DNA of 64,000 nucleotides from Chitinophaga sp. GbtcB8 (GTDB lineage Bacteria; Bacteroidota; Bacteroidia; Chitinophagales; Chitinophagaceae), in NCBI RefSeq assembly GCF_019091455.1, contig NZ_JAGXJN010000029.1:1-64000 (forward strand), in the 5' to 3' direction. The number at the start of each line of letters is the position of its first letter. The first letter of the stretch is position 1. This document shows positions 12,401-20,700 of this stretch, one piece after another. The notes beneath the pieces were generated by a model. It saw only the letters and a list, made by a program, of their open reading frames with translations. It was not told where the DNA came from and did not search any database. The position numbers and the translations under genes were made by a program.

Positions 12401-14017
12401 GATGATCTGGTAGGCATTACCCTGGAACGCAGTGAGCAAATGGTGATAGCCATACTGGGCGTGTTAAAATCCGGCGCCGCTTATGTACCCATTGATACGG
12501 AATACCCGCAGGACCGTATTGAATACATGATCACAGACAGCCGTTGCAAAGTGCTGCTGGATGCAGCGGAGATGGAACGTTTTGCCGCCGCTGAAAAATA
12601 TATAGGAACAGATCTGCCTGTGCTGCACAAACCGGCTAACCTGGTATATGTGATCTATACCTCCGCCACCACGGGCAAACCCAAAGGCGCTATGATAGAA
12701 CATGGCGCGCTGGCTGCAAGGATCGCTTACTTTAAACGCTCTTACGGTATTAGCGCCGGTGATAACATCCTCTTTTACCGCTCCTTCAGCTTTGACGGCG
12801 CAATAGAAGAATACCTGCTGCCGCTGCTCACCGGCGCCCGCTGCTGCATTGCACCTATGGACTTTAAGCAGGATATTATCAATAACTGCATTGAATACAT
12901 TGAACAGTACAGGATCACTAAAATAAATATGCCCCCGGTAATACTGGGTGAGCTGATGCAGGCAGCCGATGCCGCCACCCTGCATAAACTATCTTCCCTG
13001 CGGCATGTGGTATCAGGCGGTGATAAGCTCACGGCCAACATTATCCGCCTGTTTCTGTCAAAGAGCAAGGCAAGGCTTACCAACGCATACGGGCCAACGG
13101 AAAATACGGACGATTCCACTTATTGGGTAGCTACCGAAATACCGTTGAATGCCAATGTACCCATTGGTAAACCGGTAGATAACTCGCAGGTGTACATCCT
13201 GGATAAACACCTGCAATTAGTGCCGGTGGGTATAACCGGGGAATTGTATGTGAGTGGCGCCGGCCTGGCCAGGGGATACCTGAATAATGAGCTGCTGACC
13301 GCAGAAAAGTTTATTCATAATCCTTTCCGGGAAAATGAGCGTGTGTACAAAACCGGTGACCTGGGCCGCTGGCTGCCGGATGGCAATATAGAATTTATAG
13401 GCCGTGGCGATGACCAGGTAAAGATCCGCGGTTACCGTATAGAGCTGGGCGAAATAGAAAGCGCGCTCATGAAATACCCGGACATGGAATCGGCCGTGGT
13501 AGTGGCAAAAGGCGCAGCAGACGGGGATAAGGACCTGGTAGCTTACCTGGTAAGCAAAACAGAGATAAATCCAACGGATATACGTACGCAGCTGGCAAAT
13601 ACCCTGCCCGCTTACATGGTGCCTGCTCACTTTGTACAGCTGGAAGCATTGCCCCTGAACCAGAACGGTAAGGTAGACCGTAAAAAGCTGCCCGATCCAG
13701 CAGGACTGGGCACCTATACCGGTGCTGCCTATATTGCCCCGCGGAATGAAACAGAAGAAAAGCTGGTGCTTATATGGCAGGAGCTGCTCAGCAAAGAGCG
13801 TATAGGCGTTAAGGATAACTTCTTTGAGCTGGGCGGCCATAGCCTGAAAGTAGCGCAGCTCATCTCCCGTATTAACCTGGCTTTCCAGGTGCGCATTAAC
13901 ATCCAGAGTATTTTCAAAGATCCTACCATAGAGAACATTGCAGAACAGATCAGCTTTATTCTTGAACAGAACAATCTCAAACAAAACACATCAGCGTTAA
14001 TTCAAATTGACATATGA
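2..14017 (+). CDS. Nonribosomal peptide synthetase 1 (5'-truncated), (A)-T-C-A-T-C-A-T-C-A[MT]-T-C-A-T
   Basis: Multimodular NRPS. The reading frame is open from base 2, inside an A domain (RGYRIELGE motif), so the gene starts upstream; the ATG at 11 is internal. Order by landmark: A-end with A10 at about 287; T Ser at 461; C HHIISDG at 1028; A with A3 motif at 2474; T at 3623; C at 4184; A at 5585; T at 6722; C at 7262; A split by a methyltransferase (A2 at 8468, A3 at 9533); T at 10697; C at 11258; A at 12656; T at 13841. Pocket codes read by eye: DAWFLGNVVK (Leu), DLFNNALTYK (Ala), DLTKIGEVGK (Asn-like) and DGENVGADDK (unassigned). C domains look LCL-type; there is no E or TE. The A3 motif of the Ala domain reads TSRSTG instead of TSGSTG, and the last A domain has TSATTG. 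The C-terminal tail ends IQIDI, a likely docking peptide for NRPS2. The stop overlaps the NRPS2 start (ATGA). Confidence 0.96.
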   Translation, partial: DGNMVFIGRKDEQVKMRGYRIELGEVENTLQTQTGIEAAVVIAKANNSGEKEIVAYIVSETAQNIADLRANLSKTLPAYMLPAHFVQLEVLPLTPNGKVDKKKLPEPEGLGITGVEYVAPRNDTEEKLAAIWQEVLGHNHIGVKDNFFEVGGHSLKATRLSSKIYNAFEVKLALKDLFNYAVLEEQASLIEQSSKAAFANIPLVNPQPAYALSAAQRRLWVLSQFEEGSIAYNMPGVYVLEGQLDEAAFSTAFDQLITRHEILRTVFKENEQGDVQQYILSPEAAGFAITFQDLRKENCQPADIKQLVQAVTQVPFNLSAGPLMRAVLYQLTDAKWLLSFTMHHIISDGWSMGILVNELSKLYNAQINGEQLALTPLSIQYKDYAAWQQQQLAEGQLAAHRAYWLQQFAAEPPVLDLPSDYARPAVKTYNGSHVQLTVNKSLQEGLQQLSQRTGASIFMSLLAAVKVLLYRYTWQEDLVTGTPVAGRYHHQLEDQVGFYVNTLAIRSAIKRTDSFIHVLEQVKKTTLDAYTHQAYPFDQLVDELQPERSLSHHPLFDVMVVLQEKETAAATIANGKLQHLTASPFNVEQNLSKFDLTFSFTESEEGIIADLEYNTDIYAAWRIEQYLAHFVQLLTAIVKDPQAPVGRIRYTSPQEEQVLLEQFNPAAIAYPRNKTIHELFEAQAAQTPDQVAIVAGNTQLTYRELNEKANQLAACLRDLYQVKNEEPVGLITERSIEMAIGMLGILKSGAAYVPVDPAHPAERIQYMLEDAGIRTAVITDETLKANLNISACEQVVIKDNDLIAQFPTANLPLVNDAGSLVYVIYTSGSTGKPKGVQVEHRSLVNLCYWHNRSFKVTADSKATVYSSISFDAAGWEVWPYLLSGAALYPLPDETRLDLPALVAFIQEQKITHCFLPTVISEKLADLAPGELANVQVLTGGDALRNTGNGHLQLVNNYGPTENTVVTTSINLHNSNDPALIPIGKPIDNTQVYILDEDLQLQPIGITGEICIAGDGLARGYLNQPVLTAGKFIAHPFKPGQRLYRTGDTGRWLPDGNIAFTGRKDEQVKIRGYRIELGEIEHTLQNHPDIETAIVLAQSLSEAGPELVAYIVAKAALPLAELRAYLGKTLPAYMLPAYVMQLEQLPLNASGKVDRKKLPMPAGDALTAGATYVAPRNATEQELVNIWQEILGRDGIGIKDNFFELGGHSLKATRLASQLYKRFETKIALKDLFKHAVLEEQASLVLQAVKNAFVGITPVPEQAAYTLSSAQRRLWVLSQFEEGNLAYNMAGTYVFEGNLDIPALTAAFNALIARHESLRTTFREDEQGEVKQYIAASADLSITYTDVRPEPDQAEKVAAFILQLAATLFDLRTGPLLRAVLYQVADNKWVFSFVMHHIISDGWSMSILIRELLDLYHAYTVGAAHPLLPLRIQYKDYAAWQQSQLSEAALEPHKHWWLQQLSGELPLLDLPGDHARPAVKTYNGAAVNMLLSKTLTHGLQSLVNEQGGTLFMGLLAAVNVLLHRYTSQEDIIIGTPVAGRMHSDLEDQVGLYVNTLAIRNQFSSTDSYRSLLEKVKQTTLGAYEHQVYPFDELVDALPLRRDMSRSALFDVMVILQNAGGVIAEGTQLGDARISSYETASSRFTKFDLTFNFVEAAEELQATIEYNRDLYNQDTVERLTHHLEQLLAAIIAHPDLPLNRLNYLGAAAQLQLLETFNATEVVYKHTGTILQKFEEQAAKTPEQVAILFGETVLSYAALNEQANQLGDYLRTQYNIQANDRIGIQLDRSEQTIIAILAVLKSGGAYVLIDTEYPQERIDYIIADSQCKVVIDETELAKFKQVADQYSAENVNTASQPGDLAYIIYTSRSTGKPKGVMITHSNATAFINWSQQEFNVSAFDVVFAATSICFDLSVFEIFYPLSVGKPVRFLTNALAIPQYLNTAEKILINTVPSVVGNLLSEGIDLSNVTVLNMAGEPIPPRYLDQLDAERIEIRNLYGPSEDTTYSTVYRLKKDGDILIGKPISNTRIYILSEALQLQPVGVAGEICIAGDGLAQGYLNQPELTAAKFIDNPFKPGERLYRTGDLGRWLSDGNIVFIGRKDEQAKIRGYRIELGEIENALQTQTSIESAVVIAKGNSSGEKEIVAYIVSATTQNIADLRAALSKTLPAYMLPAHFVQLEVLPLTPNGKVDKKQLPEPEGLGITGVEYVAPRNITEEKLVAIWQQVLSREQIGVKDNFFELGGHSLKITRLASQLIKEFEVKVELKELFTHATPEEQAQLIQRAQKTAYIHIAPADKKPYYALSSAQRRLFFLHEFAPESTGYNMPTVQYLGKTVDKQRIISVLQQLIARHESIRTSFVKIDGIAWQQIHKQVPFELEEHNCRPEEFNAYVSAFVRPFDVSKAPLLRSSLVNIAGIGYAWIVDMHHIISDGTSLQVLIDDFLQLYNGQPLPALQLQYRDFSEWQNSILESSAGESQKQYWLSQFADGIPRLNFPASRPRPATFTFEGAVHQFSLGAALTTQVRQYGKQHHGTLQMTLLAVLNVVLHKYTGQDDIVIGCGIAGRRHPEVERIVGMFVNTLAIRNYPQGDKPFEAFYGEVMNASIGAYENQDIQFEDLLNMLKVEREPSRNPIFDIAMVVQNFTEAKAAQPGIIGAGSADDFKQMPSWKGSGTSKFDMTWFVTEQDEDIIIDLEYYSAIYDAAAIEQLVSHFRNTLQTVMLQPAITLSGINILSAKEEQTLLQNFATGPAGYYPSSSTLHELFEAQCQLTPDNIAVKSPADNFTYRELDEKANRLANFLHHTVQLQPEERVGILQTRSKELLVSIFGVLKAGGAYVPLDTDYPEERLIYMLEDAGVDILLVEKNLIEFANRIQWRCKGIKHLVCIDSDNIHREQGTIRNELMRKDLWDHVGDTATDAITGGGWMSSYTGEYLSELEMQEYAVNAYLKLKAHLHPDAKVLEIGCSSGLTMFQVAPQVASYHGTDLSSSILAYTQQLVNEKGLTNIRLSCLPADEIDRLEDGDFDIVIINSVIQSFNGHNYLRDVLIKVISKIKDKGLLFLGDIQDEDKREALISDLTAFKQNHREEDYRTKTDWSSELFLSRDYLSDLIPDHIGIVAAEYSDKVHTVANELTRYRFDALLHINKQQPAQTTGKRKYQHDIKEINAQPLTTLPVSVKPDNLAYVIYTSGSTGKPKGVMVEHRTVVNYITWSKNTYLGEGPAHFGLFTSPSFDLTVTSIFTPLLTGNSINVYDASLEITDLLKLQMDRKNGVDVIKLTPSHINLIENIGLRTTAVKSAIVGGEELRDAHISILWKLDPEMEIYNEYGPTEATVGCVVWKVEGDFRQILIGKQITNTSIYLMDNEHRIVPVGVIGEICIGGECLARGYLNKPALTAEKFVTNPYNTKERIYKTGDLGRWLPNGNIEFLGRKDDQVKIRGYRIELGEIESVLQSHPEIDAAVVVARFNSNGEKELIAYITARNVLQAGALRAYLSGLIPVYMLPGHYVQLDKLPLTTNGKVNRKRLPDPEGMGLSAGVEYVAPQTETEKKLVRIWEEVLGKDQVGLKDNFFDLGGHSLKATRLASLIHREFDVKVPLKELFTNIILEQQANLIQHTRKTAFIAISPVTEQEHYQLSSSQRRLWVLSLFEGGNAAYNMPGVYVFEGQLNQDALAYAFNALIKRHEILRTIFKEDADGDVRQYIRLPEDAGFTIDYYDVRQEGEEQLRERIQQEILKPFDLSAGPLLRAALYQVTDHKWIFTHVMHHIISDGWSMGILIKELLQLYNAYCKHKDFPLSPLRIQYKDYAAWQQAQLTGVSLQRHKGYWLTQFEGELPVLELPADKVRPAVKTYNSGLVQQKFSKQLNSGIKSLSQAQGATLFMGLLTLVKALLYRYTNQEDIIIGTPIAGRDHIDLENQIGFYINTLALRTRFKGTDSYQQLLEQVQQVTLGAYEHQMYPFDGLVDELHLQRDMSRSALFDVMVVLQNESDDRQDVHYVDGLEISGYKGLVDIVNKFDLCFTFMEWEEELLLNLEYNSDIYDHETIARLGIHLENLLAAVIEQPAAPIYQLGYLQEKEKQQLLISFNDTVQPWSADNTVVELFEEQVRQTPDNIALVFKDTQLTYRELNEKANQLGNYLRQQYNVHPDDLVGITLERSEQMVIAILGVLKSGAAYVPIDTEYPQDRIEYMITDSRCKVLLDAAEMERFAAAEKYIGTDLPVLHKPANLVYVIYTSATTGKPKGAMIEHGALAARIAYFKRSYGISAGDNILFYRSFSFDGAIEEYLLPLLTGARCCIAPMDFKQDIINNCIEYIEQYRITKINMPPVILGELMQAADAATLHKLSSLRHVVSGGDKLTANIIRLFLSKSKARLTNAYGPTENTDDSTYWVATEIPLNANVPIGKPVDNSQVYILDKHLQLVPVGITGELYVSGAGLARGYLNNELLTAEKFIHNPFRENERVYKTGDLGRWLPDGNIEFIGRGDDQVKIRGYRIELGEIESALMKYPDMESAVVVAKGAADGDKDLVAYLVSKTEINPTDIRTQLANTLPAYMVPAHFVQLEALPLNQNGKVDRKKLPDPAGLGTYTGAAYIAPRNETEEKLVLIWQELLSKERIGVKDNFFELGGHSLKVAQLISRINLAFQVRINIQSIFKDPTIENIAEQISFILEQNNLKQNTSALIQIDI
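5366..6290 (+). repeat. Ala-type A-domain core, copy 1 (NRPS1)
   Basis: Collinear with 18958-19882 at a constant offset of 13592 bases, with no net indel at the anchor points checked (5366, 5585 and 6263). Both copies give the pocket code DLFNNALTYK. Similarity falls after about 6290, where this copy continues into the C-terminal segment shared with 2-400. Confidence 0.75.
6263..6661 (+). repeat. Direct repeat copy 2: A-domain C-terminal subdomain
   Basis: Partner of 2-400 at an ungapped offset of 6261 bases. It lies at the end of the Ala-type A domain of NRPS1. The rest of that A domain instead matches the Ala domain of NRPS2, so the domain looks mosaic. Confidence 0.8.
8560..9450 (+). other. 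SAM-dependent methyltransferase domain embedded in an A domain between motifs A2 and A3
   Basis: The third complete module of NRPS1 has about 344 codons between its A2 motif (LKAGGAYVPLD, 8468-8500) and its A3 motif (YTSGSTGKPKG, from 9533). The first complete A domain has about 70 there. The extra segment carries a class I SAM-binding motif VLEIGCSSG (8855-8881) and the NSVIQSF segment (about 9065-9085), which resembles the NSVVQYF signature of NRPS methyltransferases. The A domain resumes normally afterwards. Interrupted A domains of this kind are known bifunctional enzymes. The A-domain code is Asn-like, so N-methyl-Asn is the simplest product, but N-, O- or C-methylation cannot be told apart from sequence alone. 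Boundaries are approximate. Confidence 0.85.
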
Positions 14018-14736
14018 AAGAGTTATTAAAGGATATACGTGACAATAATATCGTGCTGGAAATAGTAGACGGTGAATTAAAGGTATTTGCCGGCACCGCG
14101 GAATTTGACAGATCAGTTATTTCCAGGATCAAAGAACGCAAAAGCGAGCTGGTACAATTCCTGCTTGCCAACAAACAGGGCGCTGCAGCAGATAATGCCT
14201 GGCTGCACATTCCCGTTGCTGCACCCGCAGCCGCTTATCCTTTGTCCTCCTCACAGAAAAGGATCTGGATCCTGAGCCAGTTTAAGGAAGGTAATATTGC
14301 CTATAACATACCAGGTGTATATGTGTTTGAAGGCGGGCTGGATGCTGCCCTGCTGGAAGCTGCCTTTAATAAGCTCATTGCCCGTCACGAAATATTGCGT
14401 ACGGTTTTCCGGGAAGATGCGAACGCTGAGATAATGCAGTTTGTGCAACCGGGAGATATTGCTTTCAAATTAGCATACCGCGATCTGAGGAACCAGGATG
14501 ATCAACAGCTAAAAGCCCTGGTACAGCAGGAGATCAACAAACCTTTTGACCTGGCCGCAGGCCCTTTGCTGCGCGCCGGTTTGTACCAGGTAGCAGATCA
14601 GCGGTGGATCTTCACTTACACCATCCATCATATTATCAGTGATGCATGGTCCATGAATGTATTGATAAAAGAGCTGCTGCAATTGTACAACACAGATGCA
14701 GGAACCGCTTTAACGCCGCTGCGCATCCAGTATTAG
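14014..14736 (+). CDS. NRPS2, N-terminal fragment: TubC-like docking domain plus first part of a C domain, ended by an in-frame TAG
   Basis: The start ATG overlaps the NRPS1 stop by four bases, implying translational coupling. Residues 1 to about 52 resemble the TubC N-terminal (beta-hairpin) docking domain: a short helix, an EIVDGELKV strand, then ISRIKERKSELVQFL. A C domain follows from about residue 73 (PLSSSQKRIWILSQF) with the catalytic motif HHIISDAW at 14626, where the usual DG is DA. The frame ends after PLRIQY at a TAG exactly where other modules read IQYKDYAAWQQ. The same frame continues with EYAVWQQ and the rest of the C domain, so this is the front end of one gene running to 31362. 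As a stand-alone 240-residue protein it would hold only about half a C domain. Confidence 0.85.
   Translation: MKELLKDIRDNNIVLEIVDGELKVFAGTAEFDRSVISRIKERKSELVQFLLANKQGAAADNAWLHIPVAAPAAAYPLSSSQKRIWILSQFKEGNIAYNIPGVYVFEGGLDAALLEAAFNKLIARHEILRTVFREDANAEIMQFVQPGDIAFKLAYRDLRNQDDQQLKALVQQEINKPFDLAAGPLLRAGLYQVADQRWIFTYTIHHIISDAWSMNVLIKELLQLYNTDAGTALTPLRIQY
14734..14736 (+). other. In-frame nonsense codon (TAG) inside an NRPS condensation domain
   Basis: The codons here read CAG TAT TAG GAA TAT GCC GTA TGG. Paralogous C domains in the window read QYKDYA(A/V)WQQ. One substitution, AAG (Lys) to TAG at base 14734, explains the stop. The frame on both sides is intact over more than 5,700 codons. Confidence 0.9.
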
Positions 14737-14778
14737 GAATATGCCGTATGGCAGCAGTCGCAGTTACGGGAAGGCGCT

Positions 14779-17700
14779 TTGAAAGACCAGCGGAATTACT
14801 GGCTGCAGCAGTTTGAAGGGGAGATCCCCGTATTACAGCTGCCCGGTGATAAACCCCGCCCGGTAATAAAAACCTTTAATGGCGGTATTGTGGAGAAACG
14901 CCTGCCGGCAGCTGTGAGCAATAAGTTGAAAGCACTGGCGCAGGCGCAGGGCGGCACCCTGTTCATGGGTTTACTGGCAGCAGTAAAAGCTTTGTTGTAC
15001 CGCTATACCGGTCAAACCGATCTTATCATAGGCAGCTCCGTATTAGGCAGGGATAATTTTGAGCTGGAAAGCCAGATCGGGTTTTACCTGAATATACTGG
15101 CCATGCGCACCCGTTTTAACGGTACGGATACTTTCCGGGAGCTGTTCACCAACATCAAAAAAGTAACCCTGGGCGCTTATGAGCACCAGCTGTATCCTTT
15201 TGATGAGCTGCTGGATGAGCTGCACCTGCAGCGCGATACCGGCAGAAGCGCTTTGTTTGATGTGATAGTAGGTTTACAGAATATGAACAGCATGCCCACC
15301 GGCACGCAGCAATTGGGCAATGTGAAGGTAAGCGCTTATGAAGGGCAGGAGCACCAGTATAATAAATTTGACTTCACTTTCCTGTTTGCTGAAGTGGGCG
15401 ATGAGATCCACGCCAGCATTGGCTATAACAGCGATATTTATAACAGGGCCACAGTAGAACGTTTGGGTGCTCACCTGGAACAATTGCTGACAGCAGTGGT
15501 TAGCAATCCTGAATTACCGCTTAACCAGGTGGATTATTTAAGCAAATCAGAAAAGCAGCAGCTCTCCCTGACCTTTGCAGAAAGCAAGGTGCCTTATCCT
15601 GCAGATAAAACCGTAGTACAGCTGTTTAATGAGCAGGCAGCCCGCACACCGGATAACATAGCCCTGGCCTTTGAAGGGCAGGAGCTTACATACCGGCAGC
15701 TGCAGGAACAGTCGGACCGGCTGGCTTATTATTTAAGAAGCAGCTACCAGGTAAAAGCCGATGATGTAATAGGCATTATGCTGGACCGCTCTGCCTCTAT
15801 GATAGTGGCTTTGCTGGGCGTACTGAAATCCGGCGCAGCCTATGTGGCCATAGAGCCGGATACCCCGCGTGCACGCAAGGAATATATATTGAATGATACG
15901 GCGGTGAAAGCGCTCATCACCCAGTCAGATTATGTTTTTGATATTGATTACTACCGCGGTAACGCGTTTGCCATAGACATACAGCTGGATAGCATTACGA
16001 TCGGTGATCCGCTGCCCGAAATAGAGGTGCAGCCCGGCCACCTGGCCTACGTGATCTATACTTCCGGCTCTACCGGGCAGCCCAAAGGAGTAATGATCAA
16101 CCATCGTTCTTTGGTGGATTATGCTTTTGGCGCGTTGGCCCGCACCAATATTGCAGACTGTAAAAGTTTTGGACTGGTATCCACCATCGCAGCAGACCTG
16201 GGTAATACTGTTATTTATACTTCCCTGCTAATAGGCGCAAAGCTGCATGTATTCTCTGCCAGAGATGTAATGAGCGGGGAACGTATGCAAAGCGTGCAGC
16301 TGGATTGTATTAAGATAGTACCCTCACACTGGAAAGCGCTGCAGCTGGATAACCAATTATTTGCACCGGCAAAATGCCTGGTGTTTGGCGGGGAGCAGCT
16401 TACCCGCGATGTGCTGGACCTCATTAAAGCAGGTAATGCTACCTGCGAAGTGTACAATCACTATGGACCTTCGGAAACCACTATCGGCAAGCTCATTAAC
16501 CGCATTAACCTGGAAGATACCTCGCTGCCCATTGCACTGGGATCGCCGTTCTGTAACAGTAACGTATATATTCTGGATGCGCAGCTGCAGCTGCTGCCCA
16601 CCGGCCTGGTAGGGGAGATCTGCATTGGCGGTCACGGGCAGGCAAGAGGTTATCTCAACAATGCTGCATTAACCGCAGAAAGATTTGTAGCGGATCCTTT
16701 CAAGCCCGGGCAGCAGATCTATAAAACCGGCGACCTGGGTAAATGGCTGTCCAATGGCACCATTGAATTTTTAGGCCGTAAAGATGACCAGGTAAAGATC
16801 CGTGGTTACCGCATAGAATTAGGTGAAATAGAAAATGCCTTAAAGAACCATCCTGCAGTTGAAACCGCAGCAGTATTGGTGAAACCAAATGCCAGCGGGG
16901 AAAAAGAGCTGGTGGCCTATATTGTTGGCAGCGAAGCCCCTGGCAAAGCCGATCTGCAAAAGTACCTGGGCCAGACATTACCATCCTACATGGTGCCCGG
17001 CCACTTCATACAGCTGGAAACAATGCCCTTAACCCCCAATGGTAAAGTAGATCGCAAAAAGCTGCCGGACCCGGACGGGGATCAGAGCAGCGCCGGTTAT
17101 GTAGCGCCCCGCAATATTACGGAAGAAAAGCTGGTGGCCATATGGCAGGACGTGCTGGGACGGGAGCGTGTAGGCGTTAAGGATAATTTCTTTGAGCTGG
17201 GCGGGCATAGCTTAAAAGCTACCCGTTTAGCCAGTCAGATCCATAAGGTGTTTGATGTGAAGGTGGATTTCAACGACCTGTTCACGCTGGTAGTGCTGGA
17301 AGATCAGGCCCGCCTGATCGATGAAGGGAAGCATACGGAATTTGTTACCATACCGGCTGCCGCTCCGCAGGCCGCTTACCCGCTGTCATCCTCCCAGCGC
17401 AGGTTATGGATCCTCAGCCAGTTTGAAGGCGGCAGCACTGCCTACAATGTACCTGCCGTATATGTGTTTGAAGGAGCACTGAACTACAACGCGCTTATGC
17501 TGGCTTTTGAGATGCTGATAGCCCGCCATGAAATACTGCGTACCATCTTTAAGGAAGATGAGCAGGGAGAAGTAAAGCAGTTCATAAGATCAACCATGGA
17601 GGCAGGCTTTAAGATCAACAGCCTGGACCTGCAGGATGATGCAGACCGGGAAGAAAAAGTAAAAGCATTGGTGCAGGAAACCATCAGCCGGCCTTTTAAC

Positions 17701-20700
17701 CTGTCTGATGGCCCGCTGGTACGTGCAGACCTGTACCAATTGGCAAGCGATAAATGGATCTTTGTTTTTAACATGCATCACATTATCAGTGATGGATGGT
17801 CGCAGGATGTATTGATGAAAGAATTGCTGCAATGTTATAAAGCGCATACCAAAGGCACAGCCAACCCGCTGGACCCGCTGCGCATTCAATACAAAGACTA
17901 TGCAGTATGGCAGCAGGAGCAGCTGCATAGTGAGGCTTTTAATGAGCACAGAAGCTGGTGGCTGCAGCAGTTTGAAGGATCATTACCTGTGCTGGAGCTG
18001 CCGCTGGACAAGCCCCGCCCGGCCATGAAAACATACAAGGGCGGCACCATTAATAAAACGCTTGACCCGCAAATAAGCCGGCAGCTGCAGGCCATTAACC
18101 AGGAGCAGGGCGCCACCCTTTTCATGGGATTGCTGGCTGCCGTAAATGTATTACTGTACCGTTATACCGGCCAGGATGATATTATTACCGGCACACCCGT
18201 AGCCGGCAGGGAGCATGCTGACCTGGAAAACCAGGTAGGGTTTTATGTAAATACGCTGGCGCTGAGAGCGCAGTTCAATGGCGCCGGCAGCTTTGAGCAA
18301 TTATTGCAGCACATTAAACAGGTGACCACAGGCGCTTACAAACACCAGGCTTACCCCTTTGATAAGCTGGTGGATGAATTGCAGCTGCAGCGCGATCTGA
18401 GCCGGCATCCCCTGTTTGATGTAATGGTGATCATGCAGCATGGCGATGAACGGAGCGCAGCTGTAAATGCTCTGGAACAGGTACAGGTGAGCCGTTATGA
18501 AGGTCTGGCGGAAAATATGAGCAAATTTGACCTGAGCTTTGGTTTCGCAGAAACAGCAGCCGGCATTAACATTGGTATTGGTTACAACAGCGATCTCTAT
18601 AACAGTGCTACTATTGATAACCTGGGCAATCACCTGGTGCAGCTCATAGATGCCATAGTGGCCGCGCCCCGTGCGTCCATACAGGAGCTGGATTACCTGG
18701 TTGCTGCGGAAAAGCAGGCGCTGCTGGAAACCCTGAACGATACTACAGTGGCTTATCCAAAAGATAAAAACCTGGTGCATTTATTTGAAGCGCAGGTAAA
18801 AGCCACACCGGATCATAAAGCAGTAGTGCTGGATAATATCAGCCTCACTTACCAGGAGCTGAATGAAAAAGCCAACCAGCTGGCTGCTTATTTAAGAGAG
18901 CAGTATCACATACAGCCTAATGATCTCACAGGCATTCTGCTGGACCGTAATGAATGGACCATCATCGCCATACTGGCGGTATTGAAATCAGGTGGCGCGT
19001 ATGTGCCTATTGATACCGCATACCCGCAAGAGCGCATCGATTATATTATAGCAGACAGCCAGTGTAAAGTGGTGATAGATTCCATGGAACTATCTGTTTT
19101 CAGGGAAGAAGCCAATAAATATCCGCAGTATAACGGGGCGGTGGTAAACCAGCCGGATGACCTGGCCTATATTATCTACACCTCCGGATCTACCGGTAAG
19201 CCTAAGGGCGTAATGATCACCCACAGTAATGCTGCCGCCTTTATTCAATGGTGTGGGCAGGAGTTTAAGGCTTCGGTTTTTGATGTAGTGTTTGGCGTAA
19301 CGTCTATCTGTTTTGACCTTTCTGTTTTTGAGATCTTTTACCCGCTAAGCATTGGTAAACCGGTACGTTTTTTACCAAACGCATTAGCTATTCCGCAGTA
19401 CTTGGCTACGGCAGAAAAAATACTGATCAACACCGTGCCCAGTGTGGTAGGCGCTTTGCTGAGTGAAGGAGTTGATCTTAGTGCCGTAAGCGTATTAAAC
19501 ATGGCCGGAGAGCCCATCCCGCCCCGCTACCTGGAACAGCTGGATGCAGCGAAGATCGAGATCAGGAACCTCTACGGTCCTTCAGAAGATACCACCTATA
19601 GCACCGTTTACCGGCTCAGGAATAATAGTGAGATCCTGATAGGGAAACCTATCTCCAATACCCGCATCTACATCCTGAGTGAAGCGCTGCAGCTGCAACC
19701 CATTGGCGTAGCAGGAGAGATCTGCATTGCTGGTGATGGCCTTGCGCAAGGTTACCTGAACCAGTCGGCATTAACCGCACAGAAGTTCATAGATAATCCT
19801 TATCAGCCCGGTGAGCGCCTGTACAGAACGGGCGACTTAGGCCGCTGGCTGCCGGATGGCAACATTGTCTTCATAGGCCGTATGGACGACCAGGTGAAGA
19901 TCCGCGGTTACCGCATAGAGCTGGGCGAAATAGAAAGCCTGCTGCAGCAGCACCCGCAGGTAGATACCGCCGTGGTGCTGGCAAAACAATATCAGCAGGC
20001 AGAGAAAGAGCTGGTAGCATATATAGTGGCAAAAGAAGAGCTAAACGTATCGGCTATACGCGCACACCTGGGCAGCCGTTTACCCGCTTATATGCTGCCC
20101 GCACATTATGTACAGCTAACAGCTTTGCCCTTAACGCACAACGGTAAAATAGACCGTAAAAAACTACCGGATCCGCAGAGTCTGCAAATGAGCAGTGGCG
20201 TAGCTTACGTAGCGCCCCGCAATGAAATGGAAAAAGCATTTGCAACCATTTATGAGCAGGTGCTGAACAAACAGCCTGTGGGTATAACCGACGATTTCTT
20301 TAACCTGGGCGGAGACTCCATTAAAATACTGCGCACCATTAGCGCACTGAGAAAACAGCTGGCCCTGAACATTTCCATTGCAGATTTTTATAAGCACAGC
20401 ACTATTGAAAGCCTGGTGCAGTATTTATCAGGACGCAGTAATGAGAACAGTGAAGCGGAAAACCGTAGCAAAGCGGAAGTGCTGGCAGATATAGCCGCAC
20501 TGAAAGACCGGGTGCTGTCAGGGCTTAATGATGCAGAACAGGTGGAAGACATTTTCCCCATGAGCGATATCGAAAAAGGCATGGTGTATGAATCCCTGGT
20601 GAACAAAGGGCTGGGCGTATATCACGACGTATTCGTAAACCACCGTGTACTGCCTGGTTTTGATATGGACCGCTTCCGCCGGGCCTTTGCGCTGTTAATT

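Noticed and set aside
12656..13700. Naming the substrate of the last NRPS1 A domain as lysine or another basic residue
   Set aside because: The code DGENVGADDK only loosely resembles basic-residue codes. The match is too weak to name a residue.
13217..13984. Long minus-strand frame (255 codons) under the end of NRPS1
   Set aside because: It lies fully inside a clearly coding NRPS module, has no recognisable domain, and is a codon-bias shadow. Many similar minus-strand frames across 1-50000 were rejected for the same reason.
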